Shown here: piece after piece, positions 7,873 to 15,626 of the stretch | How positions within the stretch are numbered: position 1 is the first letter of the stretch | Layout of the letters: each line of letters begins with the position of its first letter | From: JAIRTY01 sp050257395 | GTDB lineage: Bacteria > Actinomycetota > Actinomycetes > Streptosporangiales > Streptosporangiaceae | Length of the DNA: 64,000 nt | Assembly: GCA_050257395.1 (NCBI GenBank) | Contig: JBLMWU010000243.1 | Coordinates: 1 to 64,000 of the forward strand | Reading direction: 5' to 3' | Notes under the pieces: model-generated | Database searches by the model: none | Told to the model about the DNA's origin: nothing | Seen by the model: the letters and a program-made list of their open reading frames with translations, nothing else | Translations under genes and position numbers: made by a program

Positions 7873-8765
7873 GGCGACACGGGGATCGCGGGCAGGGAGG
7901 GGTGGGGGTCGTAGTCGCTGAGGGCGAAGTGCTCGGGCCGGAAGTCGTGGATGTCGCCCACCTTCTGCCCGAGCTCGTTGAGCTGCACCGTGGGCAGCCG
8001 CCGCGGCTCCCGCGCCGCCATTACCCGGGCGCTGTCCACCTGGTCGGTGTAGATGTGCGCGTCGGAGATCGTGTGGTAGTACGCGGCCGCGGGGATGCCG
8101 GTGAGCTGCTCCAGCATGAGCAGCAGCGCCGCGTACTGGATCATGTTGGCGGGCACGCCGACCGGCACGTCCCCGGACCGCTGGAACATGTGCAGGTGCA
8201 GGCCGCTGGCGAGCACCCGGACATGCACCCAGCCGTGACACGGCGCGATCGTGGTCTGCGGGGTCTTGCCGCGGCCGCGGACCTGGTACTGCGGGATCCA
8301 CGGGGACACGAAGTGGGTGCGGTCGCCCGGCAGCTCGGTGAGCTGCTCGACCAGGTGCGCGAACTGGTCGAAGGAGCCGCCCTCGCCGGTCGGGAAGCGC
8401 CGGAACGCGCCGCCGTAGGAGCCCGGCCCCAGTGAGCCGGGCGGCAGGCCGCGCTTGGCCGTCTTCTCCTCCGTGGCCCAGGGCTCCCACCAGTCGCAGC
8501 CGAACTCGGCCAGCTCGGCCAGGGTGGTGGCGCCGTTGATGAAGGCGCACAGCTCACCGATGGGCTTGCGCCAGAACGACTTCATGCTCCGCTCGGTGAT
8601 CATCGGGAAGCCGTTGGCCAGCTCGAACCGCATGGTCTGCTGCATGAGGGTGAGCGCGTCCGGCCCCTGCCGGGTGGGCACCGGCTCGCCGCCGGCCAGG
8701 ATCCGCTCCAGCAGCTCCCGGTACTGCCCGTCCGGCTCCCGCTGCGCGGGCTCGCGGTAGTGCAT
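7869..8765 (-). CDS. thyA: Thymidylate synthase (ThyA type)
   Basis: A 298-residue folate-dependent thymidylate synthase making dTMP from dUMP. The nucleophile is Cys176 in APCHGWV. The phosphate-binding QRSGD is at 195-199. Asn207 in GVPANM is the position that selects uracil over cytosine, so a dCMP hydroxymethylase is unlikely. The segment around 100-125 (EEKTAKRGLPPGSLGPGSYG) differs from the enterobacterial enzyme. ATG 8765 is preferred over upstream starts because GGGAGG lies six bases before it. It is the first gene of a two-gene operon with the HIT gene. Its promoter probably overlaps the end of trpEG. Many actinobacteria rely on ThyX, so this copy may be the housekeeping enzyme or serve the adjacent nucleotide module. 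Confidence 0.9.
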   Translation of the reverse strand: MHYREPAQREPDGQYRELLERILAGGEPVPTRQGPDALTLMQQTMRFELANGFPMITERSMKSFWRKPIGELCAFINGATTLAELAEFGCDWWEPWATEEKTAKRGLPPGSLGPGSYGGAFRRFPTGEGGSFDQFAHLVEQLTELPGDRTHFVSPWIPQYQVRGRGKTPQTTIAPCHGWVHVRVLASGLHLHMFQRSGDVPVGVPANMIQYAALLLMLEQLTGIPAAAYYHTISDAHIYTDQVDSARVMAAREPRRLPTVQLNELGQKVGDIHDFRPEHFALSDYDPHPSLPAIPVSP

Positions 8766-8927
8766 GCCCAGCCTCCCGTCACCCGGCCATCCGGCGGATG
8801 AGGCCATCGCGCCGTGGCCCGACTCCCCTGCCACGGCACCTTACCGGCGCCGGGCGGCAGCGGGGGCCGCGGCGGCGCGCTGGGCTCAGCCGGCGGCCGC
8901 GCCCAGGTCAGCGAGACCCAGTCCGCG

Positions 8928-8985
8928 GGGCGGGACACGCTGACCGCGGGCAGGGTCTGGGTCGCCTGCTTGCTATCCCGCCCCG
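8928..8985 (-). terminator. Possible trpEG terminator
   Basis: Ten-base arms CGGGGCGGGA (8928-8937) and TCCCGCCCCG (8976-8985) are exact inverted repeats with a 38-nt interval, just downstream of the trpEG stop. There is no T-run, and the long loop makes this a weak call. Confidence 0.35.
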
Positions 8986-8999
8986 GGAAACGGTGTCAA
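8970..8999 (-). promoter_or_regulatory. Promoter of thyA-HIT operon
   Basis: Reading on the minus strand, consensus TTGACA at 8999-8994 is followed by 18 bp and TAGCAA at 8975-8970. The -35 hexamer overlaps the stop codon of trpEG. Transcription would start about 200 nt upstream of the thyA ATG. Confidence 0.5.
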
Positions 9000-11236
9000 T
9001 GGCCGGCGCTGGCGCGGGCCCGGCACAGGCGCAGCACGTTCGCCACCACCTGGTGCCCGGACCGGCCCGCGGCGGTCAGGATCGACTCCGGGTGGAACTG
9101 CACCGCCCACCGCCCCGCCGCCGGGTCCTCGATCGCCATCACCACCCCGTCGGGGGTCACGGCCGTCACCGCGAAGTCGCCCTTCACCTGCTCGGGCACT
9201 GCGTGCAGGGAATGGTACCTGGCCGCGATGAACTCCGGGGGCAGCCCGCCGAGCAGCCCGCCCTCCTCGCTGGTGCGCAGGATCCGGCCGGGCTTGCCGT
9301 GCACGGGCTCGGTGAGCAGGCCCAGCTCGCCGCCGGCGTGCTCCACCATGGCCTGCAGGCCCAGGCACACCCCGAACACCGGCAGCCGCCTCGTGTCGAG
9401 GTGGGCCAGCAGCTCCCCGCACGCGAAGTCGGAGGGCCGCCCCGGGCCGGGTGACAGCACGACGAGGTCGGGCCGGTACCCGTCGAGCACGGCCGGGTCC
9501 AGCCCGGCCCGCAGGGTGGTGACCTCGGCGCCCTGCTCGCGGAAGTAGCCCGCCAGGGTGTGCACGAAGGAGTCCTGGTGGTCCACCAGCAGCACCCGCA
9601 TGCCCTCGCCCGGCAGCGCGGCCGCCGCGCTGGCCGCGGCGGTCCCGCCCGCCGTGGCGGCGGCGCCGTCCGCGGCCGGGCCTGCCGCTTCCGCCAGGGT
9701 CTCCAGCAGCGCCCGGGCCTTGAGCTCGGTCTCGCGCTCCTCGGACATCGGGTCGGAGTCGAACAGCAGCGTGGCCCCCGCCCGGATCGCCGCCACCCCG
9801 CCCTGGATGTGGGCGGTGCGCAGGGTCAGCCCGGTGTTCATGGCGCCGTCGAAGCCGATCATCCCGACCGCCCCGCCGTACCAGCGCCGCGGGCCGCCCT
9901 CGTGGTCCTCGATGAACTGCATGGCCCAGGTCTTGGGGGCGCCGGTGACGGTCACCGCCCACATGTGGGTCAGGAACGCGTCGAGCGCGTCGAGGCCCGG
10001 CCGGAGCCGGCCCTCGATGTGATCGACCGTGTGGATAAGCCGGCTGTACATCTCGATCTGCCGGCGGCCGATCACCCGCACGCTGCCCGGCACGCAGACC
10101 CGCGACTTGTCGTTGCGGTCCACGTCCGTGCACATGGTCAGCTCGGACTCCTCCTTCGCGGAGTTGAGCAGGGACCGGATGTTCTCGGCGTCCTCAAGCG
10201 GGTCGGCGCCGCGGCGGATGGTGCCGGAGATCGGGCAGGTTTCCACCCGGTCCCCGGCGACCCGCACGTACATCTCGGGGGACGCCCCGACCAGGCACTC
10301 CCCCTCCCCCAGGTTGAAGAAGAACTCGTACGGGGCCGGGTTGCGCTGGCGCAGCCGCTGGTAGAAGGCGGACGGGGAGGGGCACGGGGCCCGGAACACG
10401 TGGCTGGGCACCACCTCGAACAGGTCGCCGCGGGCGAAACGCTCCCGGGCCTGCTCCACGATCCGGGCGTAGGACCCGGGCACCGGCCGGTCCGGCGCGG
10501 CCGGGTGCCCGCCGCCGCCGGCGGCCGGCGACGGCGGCGTGACCCTGGGCAGCCCCTCCGTTGACCGGCCGCCGGCGGTGAACTCATACCGGTAGCGCAT
10601 GGCGGTCTCCCGCTTGCGGTCCAGCACGTACAGCTCGTCCGGCAGGTGCAGTACCAGGTCGCGCTGGCTGCCGGGGCGGTCGTGGCGCAGCCGCACCGGC
10701 TCGAACTGGAAGGCCAGGTCGTAGCCGAACGCCCCGTACAGCCCGAGGTGCGGGTCGCCGGCCGCGAACGCGGCGATGATCTCCCGGATGGCGGAGAAGA
10801 CGGTCGGCCGGCGGCTCCGGTCCTCTTCCGCGGCCAGCCCTTCCGGCTCCGGGATGACCACGGTCACCTCGCCGGGGACGGCCGTCCCGGCCGGCTGCCC
10901 CGCCCGCTGCAGGGCCGCCCCGAGCACCGGCAGCAGCACCCCGCCGCGCTCGTTCAGCGCCCGGGCGGTGATCCGCCTGCCGCAGGCGACGATCTCCGCG
11001 CAGGGGTCGGTGTAGGCCAGGTGCCAGCGGCTGTACCGCCCCGGGTACTCCATGCCGGAGCTGAGCACGCCGCCACGGCGGCTGTCGGCCTGAGCGCAGA
11101 TGCCGTCCAGGTCCTCCGCCCGGAACGGCTCGGCCAGCCTGGTCACCGCCACCCCGGCCGGGGTGACGAAGGCGGTGCGGGCGGGGGCGGGCTGATCCCC
11201 CGCTGGCGTCTGCTGATCTGATGCTGCCGGGTCCAC
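8996..11236 (-). CDS. trpEG: Fused anthranilate synthase TrpEG
   Basis: A 746-residue bifunctional enzyme converting chorismate and glutamine to anthranilate, the first step of tryptophan synthesis. The TrpE part (about 1-530) has SPEMYVRV, ISGTIRRG, DRNDKSRVC and TVTGAPKTWAMQFIEDHEG. An Ala-rich linker leads to the TrpG amidotransferase, with LSPGPGRPSDF, the nucleophile Cys in VFGVCLGLQAM, and VQFHPES. GTG 11236 is preferred: AGGGAG lies five bases upstream. An earlier in-frame GTG (11287) falls inside the attenuator hairpin. The gene follows a leader peptide with tandem Trp codons, so expression is expected to respond to charged tRNA-Trp. Confidence 0.93.
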   Translation of the reverse strand: MDPAASDQQTPAGDQPAPARTAFVTPAGVAVTRLAEPFRAEDLDGICAQADSRRGGVLSSGMEYPGRYSRWHLAYTDPCAEIVACGRRITARALNERGGVLLPVLGAALQRAGQPAGTAVPGEVTVVIPEPEGLAAEEDRSRRPTVFSAIREIIAAFAAGDPHLGLYGAFGYDLAFQFEPVRLRHDRPGSQRDLVLHLPDELYVLDRKRETAMRYRYEFTAGGRSTEGLPRVTPPSPAAGGGGHPAAPDRPVPGSYARIVEQARERFARGDLFEVVPSHVFRAPCPSPSAFYQRLRQRNPAPYEFFFNLGEGECLVGASPEMYVRVAGDRVETCPISGTIRRGADPLEDAENIRSLLNSAKEESELTMCTDVDRNDKSRVCVPGSVRVIGRRQIEMYSRLIHTVDHIEGRLRPGLDALDAFLTHMWAVTVTGAPKTWAMQFIEDHEGGPRRWYGGAVGMIGFDGAMNTGLTLRTAHIQGGVAAIRAGATLLFDSDPMSEERETELKARALLETLAEAAGPAADGAAATAGGTAAASAAAALPGEGMRVLLVDHQDSFVHTLAGYFREQGAEVTTLRAGLDPAVLDGYRPDLVVLSPGPGRPSDFACGELLAHLDTRRLPVFGVCLGLQAMVEHAGGELGLLTEPVHGKPGRILRTSEEGGLLGGLPPEFIAARYHSLHAVPEQVKGDFAVTAVTPDGVVMAIEDPAAGRWAVQFHPESILTAAGRSGHQVVANVLRLCRARASAGH

Positions 11237-11274
11237 CTGGGCTCCCTGCCTCGGGCCCGGCCAGCCGGTGAACG

Positions 11275-11309
11275 CAGAAGCGACCACCGTGACCGGGCGG
11301 TCGCTTCTG
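11275..11309 (-). promoter_or_regulatory. trp attenuator hairpin
   Basis: Perfect 11-bp arms CAGAAGCGACC (11275-11285) and GGTCGCTTCTG (11299-11309) enclose a 13-nt loop, between the Trp leader peptide and trpEG. It lies where a ribosome-mediated attenuation terminator belongs. There is no U-tract, which is common for actinobacterial terminators. An 8-nt segment in the leader codons (11373-11380) is complementary to 11323-11330 after the leader stop and could form the competing upstream helix. A clear antiterminator partner for the terminator arm was not found. Confidence 0.7.
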
Positions 11310-11339
11310 GATGACGCGTGCGTGCGAGCCAGGAACCGC

Positions 11340-11381
11340 CTACCGGCGGCGCCACCACTGGCTGGTCAGGCAGGCTCGCAT
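11340..11381 (-). CDS. trpL: Trp leader peptide (13 aa)
   Basis: The short frame encodes MRACLTSQWWRRR followed by TAG. Its two adjacent Trp codons would stall a ribosome when charged tRNA-Trp is scarce. It ends 31 nt before the attenuator hairpin and 104 nt before the trpEG start. No Shine-Dalgarno sequence precedes the ATG, but a -10-like TAAGCT lies seven bases upstream, so the leader is probably translated from a leaderless transcript. Trp leader peptides of this kind are established for actinobacterial trpE genes. Confidence 0.85.
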   Translation of the reverse strand: MRACLTSQWWRRR

Positions 11382-11387
11382 GCGGCG

Positions 11388-11416
11388 AGCTTACCGGACG
11401 CGGCCGGTCAGGCCAA
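11388..11416 (-). promoter_or_regulatory. trp operon promoter
   Basis: On the minus strand TTGGCC (11416-11411) is separated by 17 bp from TAAGCT (11393-11388). Initiation would fall at or next to the leader-peptide ATG at 11381. The -35 overlaps the stop of the upstream SIMPL gene. Confidence 0.55.
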
Positions 11417-12169
11417 CGCGAACACCACGGTTACCGTGACGCTGAGTTGCTGGGTGCCGGGTGACACCGGCACGCTTGACCGGCTGCCCGCCGCCGCCAT
11501 GGGAAACTCCGGCAGCGGCTGGGCGGGGGCGGCCTCGGACACGCTCATCGCCGGGCCCAGCGCCCGGCCCAGCGCCCGGGCTTCCTGGGCGGCCTTCACC
11601 TTCGCGTTCTGCACCGCCCTGATCCGGGCGGTGGACAGCAGCGCGCTGGTGTCGTTCATGCTGAGCGAGACCCCGTCCACCACGGTCGCGTTGCCGCCCG
11701 CCCGCACCGCGGCGCTGATCTGGCTCCCGGCCGCCCCGAGGTCACGCAGGGTCACCTGAATGGACTCGCTGACGCTGTAGCCGGCCGGCACCGGCGAGTT
11801 GCCGGTGTACTGCGGCTGGATGGACAGGCCGGAGGTCTGCACGCCGGACGCCGGCACCCCGCGGCGGCCCAGCGCGGCGGTCACGGCCCGCACCGCCCGG
11901 TTGGCCCGCTGCAGCGCGGCGGCCACCGAGCCGCCGCTGGTCTGCACGCCCATCGAGAGCGTCAGCTGGTCGGGGGTGCCCGAGCCGGTGCCGGTGCCGG
12001 TGACCGTGATCCGGCCCGCGGCCGTCCCGCCGCCGGCGGTGCCGCGGGCGGCGCCGCCCGCGGCGGCACTGCCCTGGCCCGCGCCGAGCAGGAAAGAAGC
12101 GATCAGCAGGGCGGCGGCTGCCGCGCCGGCCAGCAGCGAGCGCTGGATGACAGAGAGCTTGACCGGCAT
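11408..12169 (-). CDS. SIMPL-domain (DUF541) exported protein
   Basis: A 253-residue protein with an N-terminal membrane/signal segment (LLAGAAAAALLIASFLLGAG). An Ala/Gly-rich linker is followed by a SIMPL domain with the usual features: ITVTGTGTGSGTPDQLTLSM, tandem AALQRANRAVRAVTAAL helices, and the late ARALGRALG motif. SIMPL proteins are periplasmic or surface proteins of unclear biochemical role. ATG 12169 is chosen because GGAG lies six bases upstream; an upstream in-frame start at 12238 lacks this. It follows the DMT transporter gene in the same direction with a 72-bp gap. Confidence 0.82.
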   Translation of the reverse strand: MPVKLSVIQRSLLAGAAAAALLIASFLLGAGQGSAAAGGAARGTAGGGTAAGRITVTGTGTGSGTPDQLTLSMGVQTSGGSVAAALQRANRAVRAVTAALGRRGVPASGVQTSGLSIQPQYTGNSPVPAGYSVSESIQVTLRDLGAAGSQISAAVRAGGNATVVDGVSLSMNDTSALLSTARIRAVQNAKVKAAQEARALGRALGPAMSVSEAAPAQPLPEFPMAAAGSRSSVPVSPGTQQLSVTVTVVFALA

Positions 12170-12241
12170 CGGGGACTCCGTTCCGCGGGGTTGATGATCG
12201 CTTCGACGCACCAGACCCACTGTCCGGTTCCGCCCCATCGG

Positions 12242-13150
12242 TCAGCTTCTGCCCCTCCCGTGCACCTCTTCCGGCTCCATCGCGCCAGGGGTCTGCCGGG
12301 TCTCGGTCCGGACGATGGAGGAACTGCTCAGCACCGCGATGCCCACCACCGCGACCACCCCGCCTGCCAGCTGGAGCGCCAGGTGACCGGGGGAGGAAGC
12401 CAGCTTCTCCCCGAACACGGTGGCGCCGATGACCACCGCCGACACCGGTTCCACGGTGTCGATGACCGGCAGGCTCAGCGACAGCGCGCCCGCACCGTAG
12501 GCGCTCTGGCCGAACAGGGCCCCCAGGATCGCCGCGCCGAGCAGGGCGTACGGCTCCCAGGCGAACAGCACAGCGCCACCCCGGGCCGAGATGATGTCGA
12601 CCGTGCTCTTGGTCAGCGCGTCGAGCAGGCCGTAGAAGCAGGCCGCCGCGGCGGCCAGCCAGATCACCCGGGCACGGCCGCGGACCCGCAGCGCGGCCAC
12701 CGCCGACCCGCCAGCCAGCACCGCGACGGCCGCGAACACGGGCATCCAGGCCACCAGGCCGGGCGCGCTGCTGCCGCCGGTGGGCGGGGAGACCACGAGG
12801 AAGACCGCGATCCCCGCGGTGACCATCAGCGCCCCGGCAGCGTCCCGCCGGGTCAGGCCGCGCCGGTTGCGGCGGGCGATGAAAGGCAGCGCGAACAGCA
12901 CGTCGGTGGCGGCCAGCGGCTGGACCAGGGTGAGCGGCCCGAACGCCAGCGCCACGCCCTGGATGACGAACGAGCCCATGGCCAGCAGGACCCCGCCGAC
13001 CCAGCGGGGCTGGCGGAGCAGGGACAGCAGCAGCCGGAAGCGCAGGATCCGCTCGCCGGACTCCCGGGCGACCCCCTGCTGGACCAGCGAGCCGAGGGCG
13101 AAGCAGCAGGCCGCGCACAGGGCGCCCACCACCGCGATAGCCGTCCCCAC
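12242..13150 (-). CDS. DMT-superfamily (EamA/NIPA-like) membrane transporter
   Basis: A 302-residue integral membrane protein with about nine to ten hydrophobic helices. The N-terminal half (VQQGVARESGERILRFR, then GPLTLVQPLAATDVLFALP) and C-terminal half (LSLPVIDTVEPVSAVVIGATVFGE) show the internal-repeat pattern of EamA and NIPA-like transporters. The GTG start at 13150 lies at the end of the open frame. The C-terminus is a short acidic/basic cytoplasmic tail. The substrate is unknown; it may be a magnesium or metabolite carrier. It lies upstream of the SIMPL gene and could be co-transcribed with it. Confidence 0.8.
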   Translation of the reverse strand: MGTAIAVVGALCAACCFALGSLVQQGVARESGERILRFRLLLSLLRQPRWVGGVLLAMGSFVIQGVALAFGPLTLVQPLAATDVLFALPFIARRNRRGLTRRDAAGALMVTAGIAVFLVVSPPTGGSSAPGLVAWMPVFAAVAVLAGGSAVAALRVRGRARVIWLAAAAACFYGLLDALTKSTVDIISARGGAVLFAWEPYALLGAAILGALFGQSAYGAGALSLSLPVIDTVEPVSAVVIGATVFGEKLASSPGHLALQLAGGVVAVVGIAVLSSSSIVRTETRQTPGAMEPEEVHGRGRS

Positions 13151-13302
13151 CAGTCCGCCCCTCCCCTCGCCCTGCTCCTCTCAGGCGACCAGAGCGCCCC
13201 GCCGCTAACCAGGGCCGATGGTCCCGCCCGGGGACGGGTGTCCCGGCCGGCCCGGCCGTTGGCCCGCCGGGCCCGTGCAGAAGGTCCCTATTCAGGCCGC
13301 CG

Positions 13303-13647
13303 ATGACGTGCGAATCTGCTCGTATGAGCCTCAGATTCCCGCACCGCGGCACCAGCGGGCATTCCGCCACCCCCGCCCCCGGGCAGGGGTCCCGCCAGCC
13401 CTCCGGTGCCCCGCAGCCGGCGGACTCGCCTGCCAGCTACCCCGACCGGGCCTGCTGCTGCCCGGCAAGGCCGCTGGTCAAGGTCGTCATGCCGGCCAGC
13501 GCCACCCGTCCCCCAGTGGACCTGTGGCTGTGCGGGCACCACTGGCGGGCTTCCCGCGCGGCCCTGACCAGCGCGGGTGCCGTGGCCTACGACCTGACCC
13601 CGGCCGAGACCGAGCCGTCCGCCGCCCGCCAGGGCGCCGCGGTCTGA
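13303..13647 (+). CDS. Small DUF7455-like cysteine protein
   Basis: A 114-residue protein whose C-terminal part (CCCPARPLVKVVMP, then LWLCGHHWRASRAALTSAGA) matches the layout of small actinobacterial DUF7455 proteins: a Cys pair, a V-x-LP strand, then CxHH and a helix. These look like a metal-binding knuckle; the function is unknown. The N-terminal ~45 residues are Pro/Ser-rich and may be an over-extension. ATG 13324 is an alternative start, and neither start has a clear Shine-Dalgarno. A strong terminator follows 18 bp after the stop. Confidence 0.6.
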   Translation: MTCESARMSLRFPHRGTSGHSATPAPGQGSRQPSGAPQPADSPASYPDRACCCPARPLVKVVMPASATRPPVDLWLCGHHWRASRAALTSAGAVAYDLTPAETEPSAARQGAAV

Positions 13648-13664
13648 CGCTCCGCCCGGACCGG

Positions 13665-13697
13665 GAAGCGGGGCCCCCCGCCCGGGGGCCCCGCTTC
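13665..13697. terminator. Strong bidirectional terminator
   Basis: A perfect 14-bp stem (GAAGCGGGGCCCCC with its complement) and a 5-nt loop lie between the stop codons of the DUF7455-like gene (+) and the membrane protein gene (-). It is followed on the plus strand by GCTTTCC. Confidence 0.8.
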
Positions 13698-13748
13698 GCT
13701 TTCCTGCCGTGCCGCCTGCGGGGCGTTCCCGGCGGCGGGCCGGTGCGG

Positions 13749-14555
13749 TCAGCCTGCCGGGGGCGGCCCGGCGGGCGGCGGCCCCGCGGCTGGCGGGCCG
13801 GGTGCCTGCCAGGCTGCCGGGCGGCGCCCGGCCAGCCGGACCGGGATCACGATCAGCGCGATCGCCGCGGCTGCCACCACCACGCCGGCCACCAGGAACC
13901 CGACGGCGATCCCGGTCAGCGCCGGCACCGTCGCGCCGGCGTCGGCGGTCACGGCCACGCCGGGCGCGGCGCTGGTGTTCATGACCACGGCGATCCAGTC
14001 ACCGCTCTGCGCGCGCCAGGTCAGGGTCTGCGTGCCGGACCCGCTCACCTGGGCGGCCCAGATCTGCCGGGACAGCGGCGCCGCCGGGCTCGCGTTCCCC
14101 TCATGCTGGAGGTAGGTGACCCCGTGGCCGCCGGGGAACCCGGTCACCGTCGAGTAGCGGGCCCCGGCCAGGTACGACCGGACAGAGGCGGCGGGCGCGA
14201 TGCCGACAAAGACGGGGCGCGCAGGGTCGGACGGGGTGACCCGGAACCGGACCGTCCCGAGCCAGGAGGTGCCCGCCCAGTCCGTGCTGCCCGGCCCCAG
14301 GTTGACCACGTCGCTGGTGACCGCGTAACCGCCGCTCCCCAGCGGCCGGCTGGAGGTCGTCAGGAAATCGCCGCTGCGCTGGCTCTGGTCGGCCCACAGC
14401 AGGACGCCGCCGACCACGAGCAGCCCTATCGAGATCAGCGCCAGCACGGCGCCGAACACCACGGAGACGATGCGGCCCCCGGTCCAGGCCGGGCGCTGGC
14501 GGTACGCGGCCGGCGCGGGCGGCCAGCCCCCGGCGCCGGAAGTATTGGTAGCCAT
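13749..14555 (-). CDS. Two-TM actinobacterial membrane protein
   Basis: A 268-residue protein. The N-terminal Pro/Ala cytoplasmic region is followed by a first helix (IVSVVFGAVLALISIGLLVVGG) with the pattern LLWADQSQRSGDFL. A ~130-residue extracytoplasmic domain contains VRFRVTPSDPARPVFVGIAP and GTQTLTWRAQSGDWIAVVMN. A second helix (VGFLVAGVVVAAAAIALIVI) and a Pro/Gly tail end the protein. I recognise the architecture from conserved hypothetical proteins of actinomycetes; no function is known. It is convergent with the DUF7455-like gene and divergent from the ABC transporter genes. Confidence 0.75.
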   Translation of the reverse strand: MATNTSGAGGWPPAPAAYRQRPAWTGGRIVSVVFGAVLALISIGLLVVGGVLLWADQSQRSGDFLTTSSRPLGSGGYAVTSDVVNLGPGSTDWAGTSWLGTVRFRVTPSDPARPVFVGIAPAASVRSYLAGARYSTVTGFPGGHGVTYLQHEGNASPAAPLSRQIWAAQVSGSGTQTLTWRAQSGDWIAVVMNTSAAPGVAVTADAGATVPALTGIAVGFLVAGVVVAAAAIALIVIPVRLAGRRPAAWQAPGPPAAGPPPAGPPPAG

Positions 14556-14702
14556 AGAAATCCCCCTTTGTGACGCTAATGCCCGCCAGGGCCGCGGGCT
14601 CAGGGCCTGATGGCCCCGGGCAGCGGGCCATTCGGCAATGGCCGCCGGGCCCCGCTGGCACGAGCCTGGGATCGGCCGGTGTCACAGATCCCGGGAGCGG
14701 CC

Positions 14703-15626
14703 ATGTCCGTCATGCAGGTGAGCGCGCTAACCAAGATCTACCCACGGGGTCACGTCGGCATCTCCGGCCTGGACCTGGCCGTGGAGCACGGCGAGGTCTT
14801 CGGTTTCCTGGGCCCGAACGGCGCTGGCAAGACCACCACCCTGCGCTGCCTGATGGGCCTCATCCGCCCGACCAGCGGGCAGGCCGAGATCTTCGGCCGC
14901 GACCCGCAGCGGGACGTGGCCATCCGCCGCGACATCGGGTACCTCCCCGGGGAGCTGGCCCTGTACGAGAACCTGTCCGGCCGGGCACTGCTGGGCTGGC
15001 TGGGCCGCCTGCGCGGGGTCACCGACCTGCGGCCCGGCCTGGAGCTGGCCGAGCGGCTCCGGCTCGACCTGGGCAGGCACGTGCACGACCTGTCCCGCGG
15101 CAACAAGCAGAAGCTCGGGGTGGTGCTGGCGCTGATGCACACCCCGGCGCTGGCGCTGCTGGACGAGCCGACCAGCGGCCTCGACCCGCTGGCCCAGCAG
15201 GAGTTCGCCGCGATCGTCGGCGAGGCCGCCGCGGCCGGCCGGACCGTCGTGCTGTCCTCCCACGTGCTCTCGGAGGTGGAGCAGGTGGCTGGCCGGGTGG
15301 CGATCCTGCGGGAGGGCGAGCTGGTGGTGGTGGACTCGGTGGCGGCGCTCAAGCGCCGGGCGCTGCGCCGCTTCCAGCTCGAGTTCGCCGCGGCGCCCGA
15401 CCCGGCGCCGTTCCAGGCCGCCGCCGGGGTCCGGGAGGCGGCCCCGGCCGGGCGGTTCCTGAACTGCGCGGTGACCGGCCCGGTCGGCCCGCTGCTGCGG
15501 GTGGCGGCCGGCGCGGGCCTGGTCAACGTCATCAGCCACGAGCCGGACCTGGAAGAGATCTTCCTCTCCTACATGAAGGGCGGTGACGGTCATGGTGCTG
15601 CCGGTGGCAGCCAAGACGCTGCGTGA
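14703..15626 (+). CDS. ABC-2 type exporter ATP-binding protein
   Basis: A 307-residue ABC ATPase powering an export permease. It has Walker A GPNGAGKTTTL, a signature-type LSRGNKQKLG, Walker B LALLDEPTSGLDP and switch His in SSHVLSE. A C-terminal ~80-residue domain ending near HEPDLEEIFLSYM is typical of drug or lipid exporters of the DrrA/NatA group. The ATG at 14703 has GGGAG five bases upstream. It overlaps the permease gene by 44 bp, so the two form one transporter operon. The substrate is unknown. Confidence 0.9.
   Translation: MSVMQVSALTKIYPRGHVGISGLDLAVEHGEVFGFLGPNGAGKTTTLRCLMGLIRPTSGQAEIFGRDPQRDVAIRRDIGYLPGELALYENLSGRALLGWLGRLRGVTDLRPGLELAERLRLDLGRHVHDLSRGNKQKLGVVLALMHTPALALLDEPTSGLDPLAQQEFAAIVGEAAAAGRTVVLSSHVLSEVEQVAGRVAILREGELVVVDSVAALKRRALRRFQLEFAAAPDPAPFQAAAGVREAAPAGRFLNCAVTGPVGPLLRVAAGAGLVNVISHEPDLEEIFLSYMKGGDGHGAAGGSQDAA

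Noticed and set aside
7869..8765. Thymidylate synthase as a dCMP hydroxymethylase of a hypermodified-DNA pathway
   Set aside because: The selectivity residue is Asn (Asn207 in GVPANM), as in dUMP-specific enzymes, not the Asp of dCMP hydroxymethylases.
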